Notes: generated by a model from the sequence alone, not told the origin. Numbered from the stretch's first letter, positions 44,101 to 54,349 are shown. The stretch is 64,000 nucleotides of DNA from Ostrinia nubilalis (GCF_963855985.1 NC_087110.1:3091001-3155000), one strand, 5' to 3'. Numbers and translations: made by a program.

Positions 44101-45626
44101 TGAAGTCACCTGCGAAGTCACACGATACCCAAATCACCGAACATAATGAAACCCTCTTAAAGGGAACCCAAAAGTTGATCATTGTACCTACCTCAATAGA
44201 CATGGATGACTCCATGCCCTATGTCCAAGAAATTATTGATAATTGTCCAGAACCCGAACGCAGTGAATTCCTGAAATTAGAAAGATCCTTAAACACATTC
44301 TTACCTCTTACAATCGAGAACAAAACTTACCTGTTCCTATTCACGAAAGTCCATCACTTTGATGATTACTCCTACTCCGATATTTTTAAATCTCTGCAAT
44401 ATGCACGTGACCAAATAATGATATCATACCCCACAATAAACGAAATAAGTACATCTGATTTTAAAAATCCGTTTGACAGGCATTCCTTTGTAAAAATATA
44501 CAATATGTTCAGTTATTTATTCAATGGAACAAATATCCGAGTCCATATTTACCATGATTCCATTATATATCCATCGCTGAGTGAAATTCCCAAAATCCTT
44601 AAAGAAAACCACGACATTCCCATCGCCGGACATTTAGGTGCTATTAGAATGTTAAACCGAATAAAAGAAAGATTCTATTGGAAAAATATGCGTAGCGACA
44701 TAGAAAACTACATTAAAAAGTGCACATCTTGCCAAACAAACAAAGCCCTACGAAAAACTAACAGAGCGCCCATGATAATAACATCCACTTCAACTTCCCC
44801 ATTCGAGAGATTATCCATTGATATTGTAGGACCCCTACCAGAATCCGGCGCAGCCAAACTTAGATACATCCTGACTATGCAAGATGACCTTACCAAATTC
44901 TCAATAGCTTACCCGATTCGTAGTAATACCGCTGAGGAGTCATGTGAATGCCTCCTACATTTTATTTCATTATTTGGAATTCCAAAATATATACTTACCG
45001 ATCAAGGTACCAACTTCACCGCCGAAGTATTCAAGAAAACTTGCGATTTCCTAAAAACAAAACAGCTGTGGTCCGCTCCCTATCATCCTCAAACGCAAGG
45101 TGCCTTAGAGAGATCGCATTCAACCTTAAAAGAATATCTAAAGTCGTATGTCAACGACAAACAAGATAATTGGCCCCGATATGTCTATACAGCAATGCTC
45201 GCATATAACACAGCCGTACATTCGACAACACATTATTCACCATTCGAATTATTGTTTGGATATAAATCTCGTATACCGGATTCAGTATACGATGACAGCT
45301 CTAACACCACGTATCCAGAATACGTTAAAATGCTCCAACATCGGTTAAAACACACCCGAGATAAAGCCATAGAGTTCATTAACAGATCAAAAAACATTTC
45401 GAAAACTTATTATGATTCCCGTACTCGCCCAGTACAATACAAAGTAGGCCAGTACGTCATGTTAAAAAATCATTTGAGAATGCGTAAGGCATTGTCCCCT
45501 GTATGGAAAGGCCCATACAAAGTTGTCAAGGTACATGGCAACCATACCTTATCGCTATCGATAAACAGACGCCACGTAAGACATCATTTCGACGAAGTCA
45601 AACCTGTCGAAAACCAAGACAACTAA
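41124..45626 (+). CDS. pol: Pol polyprotein (protease, RT, RNase H, integrase)
   Basis: Read in the -1 frame from the slip site, about 1,500 residues. Residue numbers here count from 41214. Residues 1-90 are five 18-residue repeats. An aspartic protease follows with LVDSGSS (Asp 120). The reverse transcriptase has FSTLDLASGFHQI and the YLDD catalytic box at 538-541. RNase H has TCDASNHAVGA (about 685) and TDHRPLKWL. A proline-rich linker of about 180 residues (798-975) comes before the integrase. The integrase has an HHCC zinc finger (HLGAIRML ... CTSCQ), the DDE triad in DIVGPLP, TDQGTNF and GALERS, and a C-terminal GPYKV module. All catalytic residues I checked are present, so it looks functional. 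No ATG is expected because it is made only as a Gag-Pol fusion. Confidence 0.92.
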   Translation, partial: KKRVTVSSRCRAGPHNCEIDTQKCTKSSVSVQQPIKVDLPKCTKSSVSVQQPIKVDLPKRAKSSVSVQQPIKVDLPKRAKSSVSVQQPIKVDLPKCAKSSVSVQQPIKVDLPNPAKSNIFEIINNPAKTLLPHVLVKSSVSDIPLSLLVDSGSSVSLLKHSCIQKHPKLTKETIQLKGIDPAEETIHTRGHFQLKLQFPKLNVSHLFHVIDAIHLPYDGIIGSDMLIAHSCSINYNKNLLHLNKTSIKLHFHDPAYIIPPRTETIIECSVSNPEIKQGLILDQKVSDNLLIANCLVVVKNNNRINLSVINTSENPITLKSDLNLKLSPLDCESEFTSQPPALINHVNVATDCHKRTGEVLKQLRVSHLNHEERESLFQLCSEFSDIFHLPGENLTYTNALKHEIKTTTDVPIHVKSYRFPEIHKAEVRKQIDKMLEQNIIEPSDSPWSSPIWVVPKKLDASNTQKWRVVIDYRKLNDITIGDTYPIPQITEILDQLGSSSYFSTLDLASGFHQIQLNEADKPKTAFTVPEGHFQFTRMPFGLKNAPSTFQRLMNSALSGLQGIRCFVYLDDVVSYGHDLNSCISNLRTIFQRIRDFNLKLQPDKCEFLRREVCYLGHIITERGVKPNPEKVKAVTAFPTPETPKDIKSFLGLVYYRRFIPDFSKTAKALTSLLKKDTPFVWENQQQLAFDTLKYKLTTAPLLVYPDFSKPFILTCDASNHAVGAVLSQGPVGKDQPVAFASRTLNKSECNYSTTEKELLSIIYGCKTFRPYLYGRKFLIITDHRPLKWLFNHKDPSSKLQRWRLKLEEYDYEITYRKGKLNSAADALSRYPVNPVIPTNPVDQTNNPDSPNPSPGQNPVNPPAADDELPFSPLTLEDLSVQLPALSEEGDSMPCIDLLEGDSKIDLQYSPIDDLPAMQPPAPSPENKNHLQNPAQPSSPIPETQSNLPVPNLPDLEDPPTPGNLPSPSSSCHDAPSPSAETLPVSDETYSKFLKSPAKSHDTQITEHNETLLKGTQKLIIVPTSIDMDDSMPYVQEIIDNCPEPERSEFLKLERSLNTFLPLTIENKTYLFLFTKVHHFDDYSYSDIFKSLQYARDQIMISYPTINEISTSDFKNPFDRHSFVKIYNMFSYLFNGTNIRVHIYHDSIIYPSLSEIPKILKENHDIPIAGHLGAIRMLNRIKERFYWKNMRSDIENYIKKCTSCQTNKALRKTNRAPMIITSTSTSPFERLSIDIVGPLPESGAAKLRYILTMQDDLTKFSIAYPIRSNTAEESCECLLHFISLFGIPKYILTDQGTNFTAEVFKKTCDFLKTKQLWSAPYHPQTQGALERSHSTLKEYLKSYVNDKQDNWPRYVYTAMLAYNTAVHSTTHYSPFELLFGYKSRIPDSVYDDSSNTTYPEYVKMLQHRLKHTRDKAIEFINRSKNISKTYYDSRTRPVQYKVGQYVMLKNHLRMRKALSPVWKGPYKVVKVHGNHTLSLSINRRHVRHHFDEVKPVENQDN
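41199..41468 (+). repeat. 54 bp tandem repeat, five copies, in pol
   Basis: Units start AAATCCTCTGTATCCGTGCA at 41199, 41253, 41307, 41361 and 41415, and differ by only a few bases. Each codes VQQPIKVDLP plus KSSVS in the pol frame. The run lies between the frameshift site and the protease. Confidence 0.92.
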
Positions 45627-45772
45627 ATATTACTTAATTGTCTCTTTTTTTTATATTGATTTTAATTTACATTATTTTAAACCTAGGTTATTTTATTTTA
45701 CAGGTAAGATTAGGTATACACTCTATACATTATATACACACTATACTTTATATACACACTATACATTATATA

Positions 45773-48375
45773 TGTTACTGTAAAAGCTAGAATTGCAGTA
45801 AATCCTAAGATATTCCAGTAAAACCTAAGATCTACCAATTCCTAATGGTAAATGTCCCAAAATGTTTGCGATTCGAACTCTTACCACCATTTCGTTGGTA
45901 AATCTTAGGATTTACATTAATGGCACGGTAAATGTTGAAAAACAAAACATGTCATTACGTGCTCAGCGCATCGACTTGTGCATGTTGGTAGCTTGCCGCC
46001 CCCGCTACCCGCGCACCGTCTCCGCCGATCCGCTCGCCTCATTCGCTTGTTGGACACGTTTGAACTTGCACGATAATTTGATTTCTAATTGTATTTTTGG
46101 TGTTTAAAAGTTATTTGTGAGTAAAAATGAGTATGAAGCATAGATTTTATGAAATAATGGACGAGCTTGTGGCAAACAAGAAAGATAATAACTTTTATCT
46201 CGATAAGGACAAATACGCTAAGTGTTTAGAGGAAGTAAAAACTGCAAAGAACATTAAAAAGAAGGAAGCTGTTCATTACAGGCGTATAAAACGCTATGAT
46301 ATTTTGACTATAGGCGGCGAAGAAAAGCTAATTGCCCCGATGAAGGAAGATAATGGAGAAATCAAATATTATGTTTGTTACGACGATTTATTTAACATTC
46401 TCGAAGAAACGCATTTTGCTGTTGGACACGGTGGAAGAACAAGGATGCTCAAAGAATGTAACCGCAAGTATAATAATATTACAGTTGAGGCTATCATGAC
46501 ATATTTGAAATTATGCCAACCTTGTCAAAAGAAACAGAAGACTTTGAAAAAGGGTATTGTCATTAAGCCTATACTTCATAGTGAAATGAACTCACGTTGT
46601 CAAGTAGATCTCATAGATCTACAAACTAATCCTGACGGAAATTATAAATTTATATTAGTTTATCAAGACCATCTCACTAAATTCGTGATCCTTCGTGCAC
46701 TTCAAACTAAACGCGCAACTGAAGTCGCATATCATCTATTGGATATTTTTACCACTTTTGGAGCGCCCAACATCCTTCATTCCGATAATGGTCGGGAATT
46801 CAGTAATCAAATAATTGAAAATGTATGCTCTATGTGGCCAGATGTTAAAATCGTACACGGAAAGCCAAGGCATAGCCAGAGTCAAGGATCGGTAGAGCGT
46901 GCAAATCAAGACATAGAAAATATGCTCAGTACGTGGATGGAAACCAATCAGATTACAAAGTGGTCAGAAGGCTTGAAATTTATCCAGGCCATGAAAAATC
47001 GAGCATATCATGAGGGAATCAAATGCTCTCCTTACGAAGCAATGTTTGGTAGTCCAATGAAAATGGGCATTGCGACATCAGCTATTCCTAAAGATATGAT
47101 TGGACTATTAAAATCGGAAGAAGATTTGGAAAATGTGTTGCATTCCCGAAAAAATGATGAAAATGTGATAGAACAGGACAAGGAAAACATCATCGTTGGT
47201 AATGAGTCAGAAGGAATAAAAAAAGGAATGAGTAAAAATGTGAACACCAAAACACAAGAAAAAGAAATGATTGCACTGGAACAGACAACAGAGAAACAAA
47301 TAACCGATGATACCAATCTAACTATTAAAATACAAACCGATTCAGAGTCAGAAAGCGCTATTCAAGCTGAACAAGATCCAATAACAAAGAAGATAGAATC
47401 TATTCAAACAATAAGAACAAAAGCTAAATTTAATTTGGAAAACCAAGCTGAAAAAATGAAAACCATATCAGGTGATAAATATTCAAATGTGGAAGTGGGC
47501 CAAAATGTAAGACTGAAAGTACCTGATATTGACAGATCGAAAACTGACCCAAAAAGCATTATTGCAGTTGTGATAGATGTAAAGGACAATGAGTTTTACC
47601 AACTAGGTACCAAAATGGGAATACTAAAACAGCTTTACATCAAGAATCAGTTCGCCGCATGCTCTGAAGATTTTATAAAGATAGAAGAAGTTGTTACGGA
47701 TAAAGAAGTGAGTCTCCGAGAAGTTGTCGGAAAATTGTCGTTAAGTGGAGGACAAGGATTCAAAAAATGTAATTGTCAAAAAAAATGCTCGACAAAAAAA
47801 TGCACTTGCAGATCATCAGGATTACTTTGTAATTCTAAATGCCACAATAGCAATCCGTGTTGTAACAAGTGAAATGTTATTTTTAGGTACCTACCTTACT
47901 TATTAATCAGTTACATTTGATTGTCTTCTTTTTACTTGTAAACCAAATAATAAGAAAAATAATTATTAAGTTAGACTAGCATAAGTAAGCATTATGTTTG
48001 TATTTCTTTGTTAAATTCCAAATAGAGAACTACTGATTCAGTTAGATAGATATGATAGAGATTGAGATATTCAGAGATATACGTTGTGTTTTTTCAAAAT
48101 AATTTAAATAAGTTGGTATTAGTTTGTACTTGTGTACCTGTTTTGTAATAGTTGATTAAAGTAAGTAATTAAGAATTACTCATTGTTTTATTCCTAAAAC
48201 CAACATCTACCAGCTGACAGAGGTAAAACCTAGCATATACTGAATTCGTATGGTAAAAGCTCGAAAAAATCGTCGTATTTTCAGAAATACTTACATTTAC
48301 CAACTCATGTCGGTAAATCCTAAGACTTACACTTAAATCTTAAGATTAACCGTAGTTCGAGCTTTTACAGTAACA
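45773..48375 (+). mobile_element. Intact Ginger-type DNA transposon nested in the retrovirus-like element
   Basis: 2,603 bp. Terminal inverted repeats TGTTACTGTAAAAGCT(A/C)GAA, with a TATA duplication at 45769-45772 and 48376-48379. TGTNR ends with a 4 bp duplication are the known signature of Ginger transposons, whose transposase is related to gypsy integrases. The subterminal regions carry many copies of GGTAAATCCTAAGA-like words in both orientations. The single gene is open. The insertion falls between pol and the env splice acceptor, inside the predicted env intron, so no retroviral coding sequence is broken. Confidence 0.88.
46127..47872 (+). CDS. Ginger transposase (DDE integrase-like, KRBA2-like)
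   Basis: 581 residues from the ATG at 46127, uninterrupted. Residues about 95-135 form an HHCC zinc-binding module (HFAVGHGGRTRM ... CQPCQ). The integrase catalytic core follows with the DDE residues in CQVDLIDL, LHSDNGREF and QGSVERANQD. The middle-to-end part is lysine- and glutamate-rich and probably disordered (about 330-460). The last 35 residues are a cysteine-rich CXC (tesmin/TSO1-like) motif (KCNCQKKCSTKKCTC ... CNSKC), a likely DNA-binding tail. The core resembles animal KRBA2-like proteins, which derive from Ginger elements. It acts in the nucleus on the TGTTA ends of its own element. It has its own upstream region and does not need retroviral translation. Confidence 0.88.
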   Translation: MSMKHRFYEIMDELVANKKDNNFYLDKDKYAKCLEEVKTAKNIKKKEAVHYRRIKRYDILTIGGEEKLIAPMKEDNGEIKYYVCYDDLFNILEETHFAVGHGGRTRMLKECNRKYNNITVEAIMTYLKLCQPCQKKQKTLKKGIVIKPILHSEMNSRCQVDLIDLQTNPDGNYKFILVYQDHLTKFVILRALQTKRATEVAYHLLDIFTTFGAPNILHSDNGREFSNQIIENVCSMWPDVKIVHGKPRHSQSQGSVERANQDIENMLSTWMETNQITKWSEGLKFIQAMKNRAYHEGIKCSPYEAMFGSPMKMGIATSAIPKDMIGLLKSEEDLENVLHSRKNDENVIEQDKENIIVGNESEGIKKGMSKNVNTKTQEKEMIALEQTTEKQITDDTNLTIKIQTDSESESAIQAEQDPITKKIESIQTIRTKAKFNLENQAEKMKTISGDKYSNVEVGQNVRLKVPDIDRSKTDPKSIIAVVIDVKDNEFYQLGTKMGILKQLYIKNQFAACSEDFIKIEEVVTDKEVSLREVVGKLSLSGGQGFKKCNCQKKCSTKKCTCRSSGLLCNSKCHNSNPCCNK

Positions 48376-48438
48376 TATACATTAGTAGCAATAGAAGTTT
48401 AAATAAAAAATCAAACAGAATGTCTCTTTTTATTACAG

Positions 48439-50317
48439 CATATTGGCCCAAGGTCACCCGGAGTTCGTCCAAGAAATCGACTCCAGTTCTGGCATATACT
48501 TTGATCCAATTGGTGAACTCAAAATTCGCGTAAGCCATTTAGACGTAATAACGCCTATCGATATATCATATATCGAACCGCATATCAAAAATATTAACTC
48601 TATATTGGGTACACTTCGGCTTATTTGTACTCAAGTTAAATTAGAAACCAATCATAGTTTAGAATGTCATAATATTTTAGAACCATTAACAGTTAGATAT
48701 CACGATTTAGTTTCTGAATACTCTGCTATTTCTCACCTAGTGGAAAAAAGGTTTAAGAGAGGGGCATGGATAGGTGGTATTGGCTCTCTCGCCAAAATTG
48801 TATTCGGTACTTTGAGCGAAGATGACGGTATCAAGTACGATAGCGCCATCCAAAATGTACACAATAACGAGAAAAGATTGGCATCGTTAATTAAAGAAAA
48901 TATCTTAGTCACCTCTTCAGTTTTATCTCAATTTAATAAAACATTACATTCAATAAAACAGAACGAGGCCAACCTTAACCAAGCTATTGACAATTTCTCT
49001 TTAAAACTGAAAAATATTACTTTAATTTCTAACGAATTAACTATCAAAGCAAACATTAATTCAATCTTAAATAGTCTAGAAGCTTCATTGTTAACGTTAT
49101 CGTTTCGACTGGAAGACATAACAAACGCGATCATGATTAGTAATCAAAACATTCTGCACCCGGCCATATTACCTCCCGCGCAGCTTTATGATGAAATTGT
49201 CAGTAACTACCGATACTTACCTGTAGATTATAAATTACCTGTAGATTTAGCATTAAATAACATTCACCTATTATTGAATGTCTCTAGTATAGTATGTTAT
49301 AGTTTAAGCAACAAGATTGTGTTTGTATTAAGAATACCATTAGTTTTTCCGAGAGAATTTAACTTGTACCATAGTATAGCATTGCCTACACCACATGATA
49401 AGTTAAAACATAATTCCTTTACTTATATAATACCTAGCAACAGATACATAGCAATGACCAAGGACAGATCGGAATATTGTAACCTTGACTCACTGAAGGA
49501 ATGCATAGCGATAAGCCCGAGCGACTACATCTGTGACGTCATGACTGTGTTCCCCGTTAGTGCGAATCCAAGTTGTGAAAGTGAATTAATGATCAGTGTA
49601 ATAAAAACTATACCAGTGCAGTGTCAAACCGATTTCGTCCACGGAAACATAGATTTATGGACACCACTTTACAATAATAATTGGATTTATGTACAATCCC
49701 AAATTACCAAATTATATATAGAATGCCCAAATCAGAAAATCCTAGAAATAAGTATCATTGGCACAGGAATACTTACAATACCAAACAATTGTATAGCCTA
49801 CTGTAAAAGTACGAAATTAATACCTAAATTTAATAATGTAAAAATCAACACTACTGTAATTCAACCAGATTTTAATATTATAAATCAATCTTGTTGTACC
49901 CTAGATAAGTTTATAAATGTAATCAGTAATGATGAAGTCCCCTTGAAATTACAAGATATTGATTTAGATGTTTTTACTTTGGAAACGAAATCAAAATTAA
50001 GGTCGATATCTGACCAAACTGATAAAATTTTAAATCAACATCCCCTTATTAAATACGAAACTCATTACTCGATTACACTCATAATCGTTATATGTATAAT
50101 TTTAATATTTTGCATTTTAAAAATGTTTTTATGCATTAAATCGCGCAGCCGTCTAACTTACCTTTTCCCGAGATCCTCTCGCGCCAATCCTGAAAACTTA
50201 CCTGTAGAACCAGCTCCAGCTCCTCCAACTCCCGAACCAGCCATTCCCTTGAAGATCATTAAACGTCATCCTGATTCAGAAGAAATCCCATCTCCTAGTA
50301 TACGCAGAAATGTGTAA
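48439..50317 (+). CDS. env: Envelope fusion protein, F-like
   Basis: The exon begins after a good acceptor (polypyrimidine tract, TTACAG) at 48438. There is no ATG near its 5' end, which fits splicing from the leader exon at 39857-39888. Counting from 48443 there are 624 residues. Cleavage site RFKR is at 103-106, immediately followed by a glycine-rich fusion peptide (GAWIGGIGSLAKIVFG). A long helical ectodomain with several cysteines follows, then a single membrane anchor at about 544-565 (ITLIIVICIILIFCILKMF) and a proline-rich cytoplasmic tail. The arrangement matches the baculovirus F / errantivirus Env family. It would mediate membrane fusion of particles at the cell surface. No internal stop is present. 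An alternative reading, internal non-ATG initiation, is less likely. Confidence 0.88.
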
Positions 50318-50389
50318 AACCTAAATACTTACCTTTTTCCGTTTTTTCCTAAACATCGCTCATTTCACCCCGATGTTTAGTCTACCCCC

Positions 50390-50395
50390 GGGAGG
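50390..50395 (+). promoter_or_regulatory. Polypurine tract
   Basis: GGGAGG lies directly against the 3' LTR and would prime plus-strand synthesis. It is short but in the expected position. Confidence 0.6.
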
Positions 50396-50592
50396 TGTTA
50401 CAGATAGCCCTCGCACCCTATATTGCCTACTCGACATTTCGCCTTTTGCCGACTCATCCTTTTCGATCCATAGCCTGCGATCCCTCACATCTCCACGCCA
50501 GTCTCATTCCACCATCCGAACTAGACGGCTGTCTTATCCTATTAATCTCGTGTTCTTTTTTTAAAAACCCAAATCCTCTGAGGCTCATAACA
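50396..50592 (+). repeat. 3' LTR
   Basis: 197 bp, reading the same as the 5' LTR. Followed by the GAAC target duplication at 50593-50596. Confidence 0.95.
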
Positions 50593-50809
50593 GAACGAAT
50601 AGGTACAGTCAGCGTCAACACGTCTTTTTTACTTTGATTAAGGTTGTGTTGTAACTTTTTGGACACTATGTAACAAGATGAAAAATACGAATGAAGAATG
50701 TTGGGAAAGATCCCACAAAGTTAGATCTTTGGCTGACGCTATTGCCTGAAATGATGATGTTGACGACTCATTATTTTTCTTCGTAGATTTGTTAGGTACT
50801 ACCACCAAG

Positions 50810-50937
50810 GTGGACCTCATAATGTAGCAGGAAAGCGCTAGATACAGGCCGCTACCAAACTGTCATTATGGAAATGATTGGAGAAGGCCTTTGTTTAGCA
50901 GTGGACGTGCTGTGGCTGAAATGATGATGATGATAAC
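50810..50937 (+). repeat. LINE tail with (ATG)n end
   Basis: GGTGGACCTCATAATGTAGC, AGGAAAGCGCTAGATACAGG, GTGGCTGAAATGATGATGAT. Confidence 0.65.
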
Positions 50938-51765
50938 TCATCCATAATACCTACTTGATAAACAAACTGTAGGCACTTATTCGCCAGAAATAAAGTCAGA
51001 AGATACTAGTTCTGTTTGATACATTTTCACCTTAATTTCCTTTGTCGCTTCATCTTCCAGAGCATCCAGTTGCATGACAGCCTGCAACGTGCGCTAGACT
51101 AAGTAAGAGCTCGGCTTAGCACCTGAGGGAGTAATGTGTTTATATTGCCACAACCATTTCAAGTGACGTGTCGTTTTGTTGGATTACATACCGGCTTAAA
51201 GTAGAGGATTACAAAGCGAAATATTAAAAACCTTGACAAAGGTCATTTTGTCTAGAATTCTGTATCGTTTCGATTTCGTGTTTCACTGAATCATTTAACG
51301 TTTACAATCTGTGATGCAATCAAACTAAATCATGCTACTCGTAAATATAGCCTGGTACAATGTCTAGAGACACCAAAATAGCCCACTCGATAAAAAGGGG
51401 GCTCAATTTTTGTCCGACACACTTTACCACTTAGCTATCTTCGTGGTATCCAATTTCCCATAGAAATATTGCTATTCCATAGTCACGTTCCTTGAAAACA
51501 CAAACACTTTAAAAATACTGTCTCTTATACAGGCACATCAAGCTAACACTGATGCATCTTATGTAGTTGAGATAGAGGCGAGTTTGCAATAAAAATGTAT
51601 AGTGTGATGTGCTCTCTTGTATTAACAACGAACTCTGATACAGTCACGCGCGGGATTCGAAACGGGAACAAACAAACTTTTGCTCATTTTCATACTATTT
51701 TCTATTGGAAGCAATTGATTTGTTCTTGTAGATAGATACTATTTCGAAATCGCTACCTGCTGTCT
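50938..51765. other. No feature seen
   Basis: AT-rich and unassigned. Confidence 0.3.
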
Positions 51766-51769
51766 TTCC

Positions 51770-51900
51770 TTAACACTACAATCCGGGCCTTTTCAAGGCG
51801 AAAGTGAATTACAGGGCAGATATGTATCATCCTAGATTGCATCTCACTTAACACCCGGTACGATTGCGGTCAAATACCTGCTTTGTCCTGCATAAAAAAA
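51770..51900 (+). repeat. LINE 3' fragment, family R
   Basis: CAATCCGGGCCTTTTCAAGG, GATTGCATCTCACTTAACAC, ACCTGCTTTGTCCTGCATAA and A-rich end. This uninterrupted copy shows the pre-insertion site of the piggyBac-like element at 32736. Confidence 0.65.
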
Positions 51901-52662
51901 AACTTCTTCTTTTTCTTTGTAAACTTTAGATACAGAAAATGAATGTTCAAAATGTCTTGTAACTTGAATCTAATAGGTGAACGAACGAATGAACAGCATC
52001 AATGTTTAGAATAATTACTTAGTTTTGACACAACAAAATGGAAGAACAACAACAAAACAAGACGTTTAAACAAGATTTTTTACTATTAAAGTTAGAATTT
52101 TATTTATATTTTTCTTGTAATTACTTTCATGTGTACCACACTTGAGATGGGGGTTGTTTTACAAAACCACACCCTGTATGTATATGAACTTACCTTTATG
52201 ATGAAACACGAACTTAAATTTTCACGTAAATCCAGAGGTGTGGCCATATTCTTTAACGGCTTATTACTATCTACCGCCAGCACACGGCCGTAAAATCTAG
52301 GTTTATACATTGTAAACAACGCTGTAAAAAGTTTGCCAGTCCACAAACTAGTTTTGAAACTGAATCGTGCTGCAATTTTATACTGTAAACGCTTTTAATC
52401 AGGATTTCAGGACGGCAGAGCAGGACGCGTAAATAAAGTCCTTTATGAAACGAAGTCTAATGATACGGTTCGTAATAATAATATAAAGTTTACAAGCAAG
52501 AGTTTAGCAATTTGAACATTGTATTAAGCACAATTTAATTAAAAAAAAAGTTTGAGCCCATTTCTGAATCGAGTTGTTTAGATTTTATTTCAAAAGATGA
52601 GCATCTAAATTGAGAATTCAGAAGTCTTGTGATTGGTCGAAATACTGGAATTTAACCTATCG
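51901..52662. other. No feature seen
   Basis: AT-rich and unassigned. Confidence 0.3.
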
Positions 52663-52963
52663 CCGCCTCTGTGGCCTTGTGGCAAGACCTCCTGCTTCAG
52701 ATAAGTCCCGGGTTCGATTCCCGTGGGGGAAAATTTACTACTCGATTTGGTTGGTGGTAGGCCTGGTTCGCCTGGGTACCATCTTACCTAAGTCTGTCAC
52801 CATAACATAAATTATCAGCATTGTTGTATTTCGGCAGCGGTAGTAAGATAGCCAGTTCCTTTGTGATTGAGGATTCTGAGCGAAGCTTGCTTCCACATTC
52901 AACCTGATCATCACTTTTCATCAAATGATGATGGCCAAGACCTTCCTAGCTGTGGATAAAAAA
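52663..52963 (+). repeat. tRNA-headed SINE, complete
   Basis: The head has an A box (CTCTGTGGCCTTGTGGCAAG) and an intact B box (GGGTTCGATTCCC). The body has CTTACCTAAGTCTGTCACC. The end is GTGGATAAAAAA. Second complete copy of the family at 31094-31384. Confidence 0.8.
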
Positions 52964-53039
52964 GACAATATAAAATCCAAATCTGAAAGCATGTTACTAC
53001 ATTACCAAAAGTACTCTCTAGATCATCCAAATAGCTCAC

Positions 53040-53163
53040 TTAGGATGGGTTGCACCATCTTACTTTAACTTTGACAAACGTCAAAAATCTGTCAAACTCC
53101 ATACAAAAAGCACCGGTTATCGTCATAGTTACCGTTAAATTTAGGTGGTGCAACTCAGCCTTA
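53040..53163 (-). mobile_element. MITE family A, full-length
   Basis: 124 bp. TTAGGATGGGTTGCACCATC on the left and GTGGTGCAACTCAGCCTTA on the right. The best-preserved member of the family here. Confidence 0.8.
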
Positions 53164-53396
53164 GTGGATATAGGACATTTTCACCTCGGTCCCCATTAGG
53201 TTCAGTACATTAGGTTTTTATCTCCGATTTCCAAGCGACTGGGTTTGCTCGTAATCTGTTGCTTTAAACCTCTTTCTTTACCAACAATGCGGGTTTTAGA
53301 TATTGTGTGGTAGCTCATGAAAGTTCAAGAATGAAGGTACCTTGACAATAAATACCTATTGTTTGCGTCCAAACGACGGATTACTCACGCCCGTAT

Positions 53397-53534
53397 TCAC
53401 AAACATTACTATGAGGTCTCACAGTACGCGTGGACGCACAGGGTGACACACGAACCAATCAAAAAGCTCTATTCAACGCTGTGCGTTCGATTTGCTGCTT
53501 CATTTAAGCAAGGATCGTTTGTGAATACGGGCGT
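53397..53534. mobile_element. MITE family E, copy 2
   Basis: 138 bp. ACGCCCGTATTCACAAACAT on the left and its complement on the right (CGTTTGTGAATACGGGCGT). The interior matches 28135-28259 in reverse. Confidence 0.8.
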
Positions 53535-54349
53535 TAGTCACTTAAGCATGAAATAAAAAATCGACTGATACAAATAATAAAGTTTTACGCCACATCGGAG
53601 TGTTTTGTATGTTTTTTTTTAAATGCCCTAATAAGACCTGGTTATAAATACAAAATAGTTCGTGTTTAAAATGACAAACTTAGATTTTATTTTTATTCAC
53701 AAATGCCTCAAAGTAGGAAAGAAATAGCAAAAGCGAAATATTATACAGAATTTCCCGCAACTTCTCGAGAGAATTTTCTTTACGGACAAAAGCCAAGTTA
53801 AAGAAAATTAAAATACAAGTTTTTCATTATGAATTGTAAGTGTAGTTGCTTTGAGCTTTTTAGCTTTGCATCGTATTTGAAATAAAGGTAAACAAGTTTT
53901 TGTAAACTACTACCCCAGAGGTCACGGGTACAATCCTGCACAATAAATCATTTGAATGAATTTATACAGGATGGAATTTTGTAATGCCACCTGGAGGGAA
54001 AGTACTATTAATATTTAATTGTAGATAGAAAAAAATTCTCAAAGAAAACATTCCTTTATTTTAGAAAAGAAATAGAACTACATTCAAAGATTTCCAAAAA
54101 TTTGCTTGCCACACCCGGGAATCGAACCAACTAAATCTGTTAAAAATTACACCCTGAATTTTAAATACATTGCCCGTAAAATTGTAGGGTATGGTAGTGA
54201 ATTTTCTTCTTCTTTCTTTTCAAAATTAAAGGAATGTTTTCTTTCAGTAAAATTTTCTGTCTACAGTATTAAGAGTATACTTTCTCTCCAGGTGACATTA
54301 CAAAATTCCACCCTGTATTGTTATCAACGTTCTCGCTGTAATAAAAAAA
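53535..54349. other. No supported gene
   Basis: AT-rich. Near 54108-54130 ACCCGGGAATCGAACC resembles a reversed B box, possibly a remnant of a SINE head. Confidence 0.3.

Larger units (their letters stand above)
39263..50592 (+). mobile_element. Complete Ty3/gypsy errantivirus-like element
   Basis: 11,330 bp between LTR ends, of which 2,603 bp is a nested Ginger transposon. Without that insert and its 4 bp target duplication it would be about 8.7 kb, normal for errantiviruses. The order is LTR, primer site, leader, gag, pol (protease, reverse transcriptase, RNase H, integrase), env, purine tract, LTR. The two LTRs read as identical. A 4 bp duplication GAAC flanks the element (39259-39262, 50593-50596), matching the size seen with gypsy-group integrases. 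All three coding regions are open. It lies in a decayed LINE tail. I cannot name the family, but TED of Trichoplusia ni is the type of relative I would expect. Confidence 0.93.

Noticed and set aside
45862..46107. 81-codon frame upstream of the Ginger transposase
   Set aside because: Lies in the Ginger 5' region, with no motif and a different frame from the transposase. More likely leader sequence.
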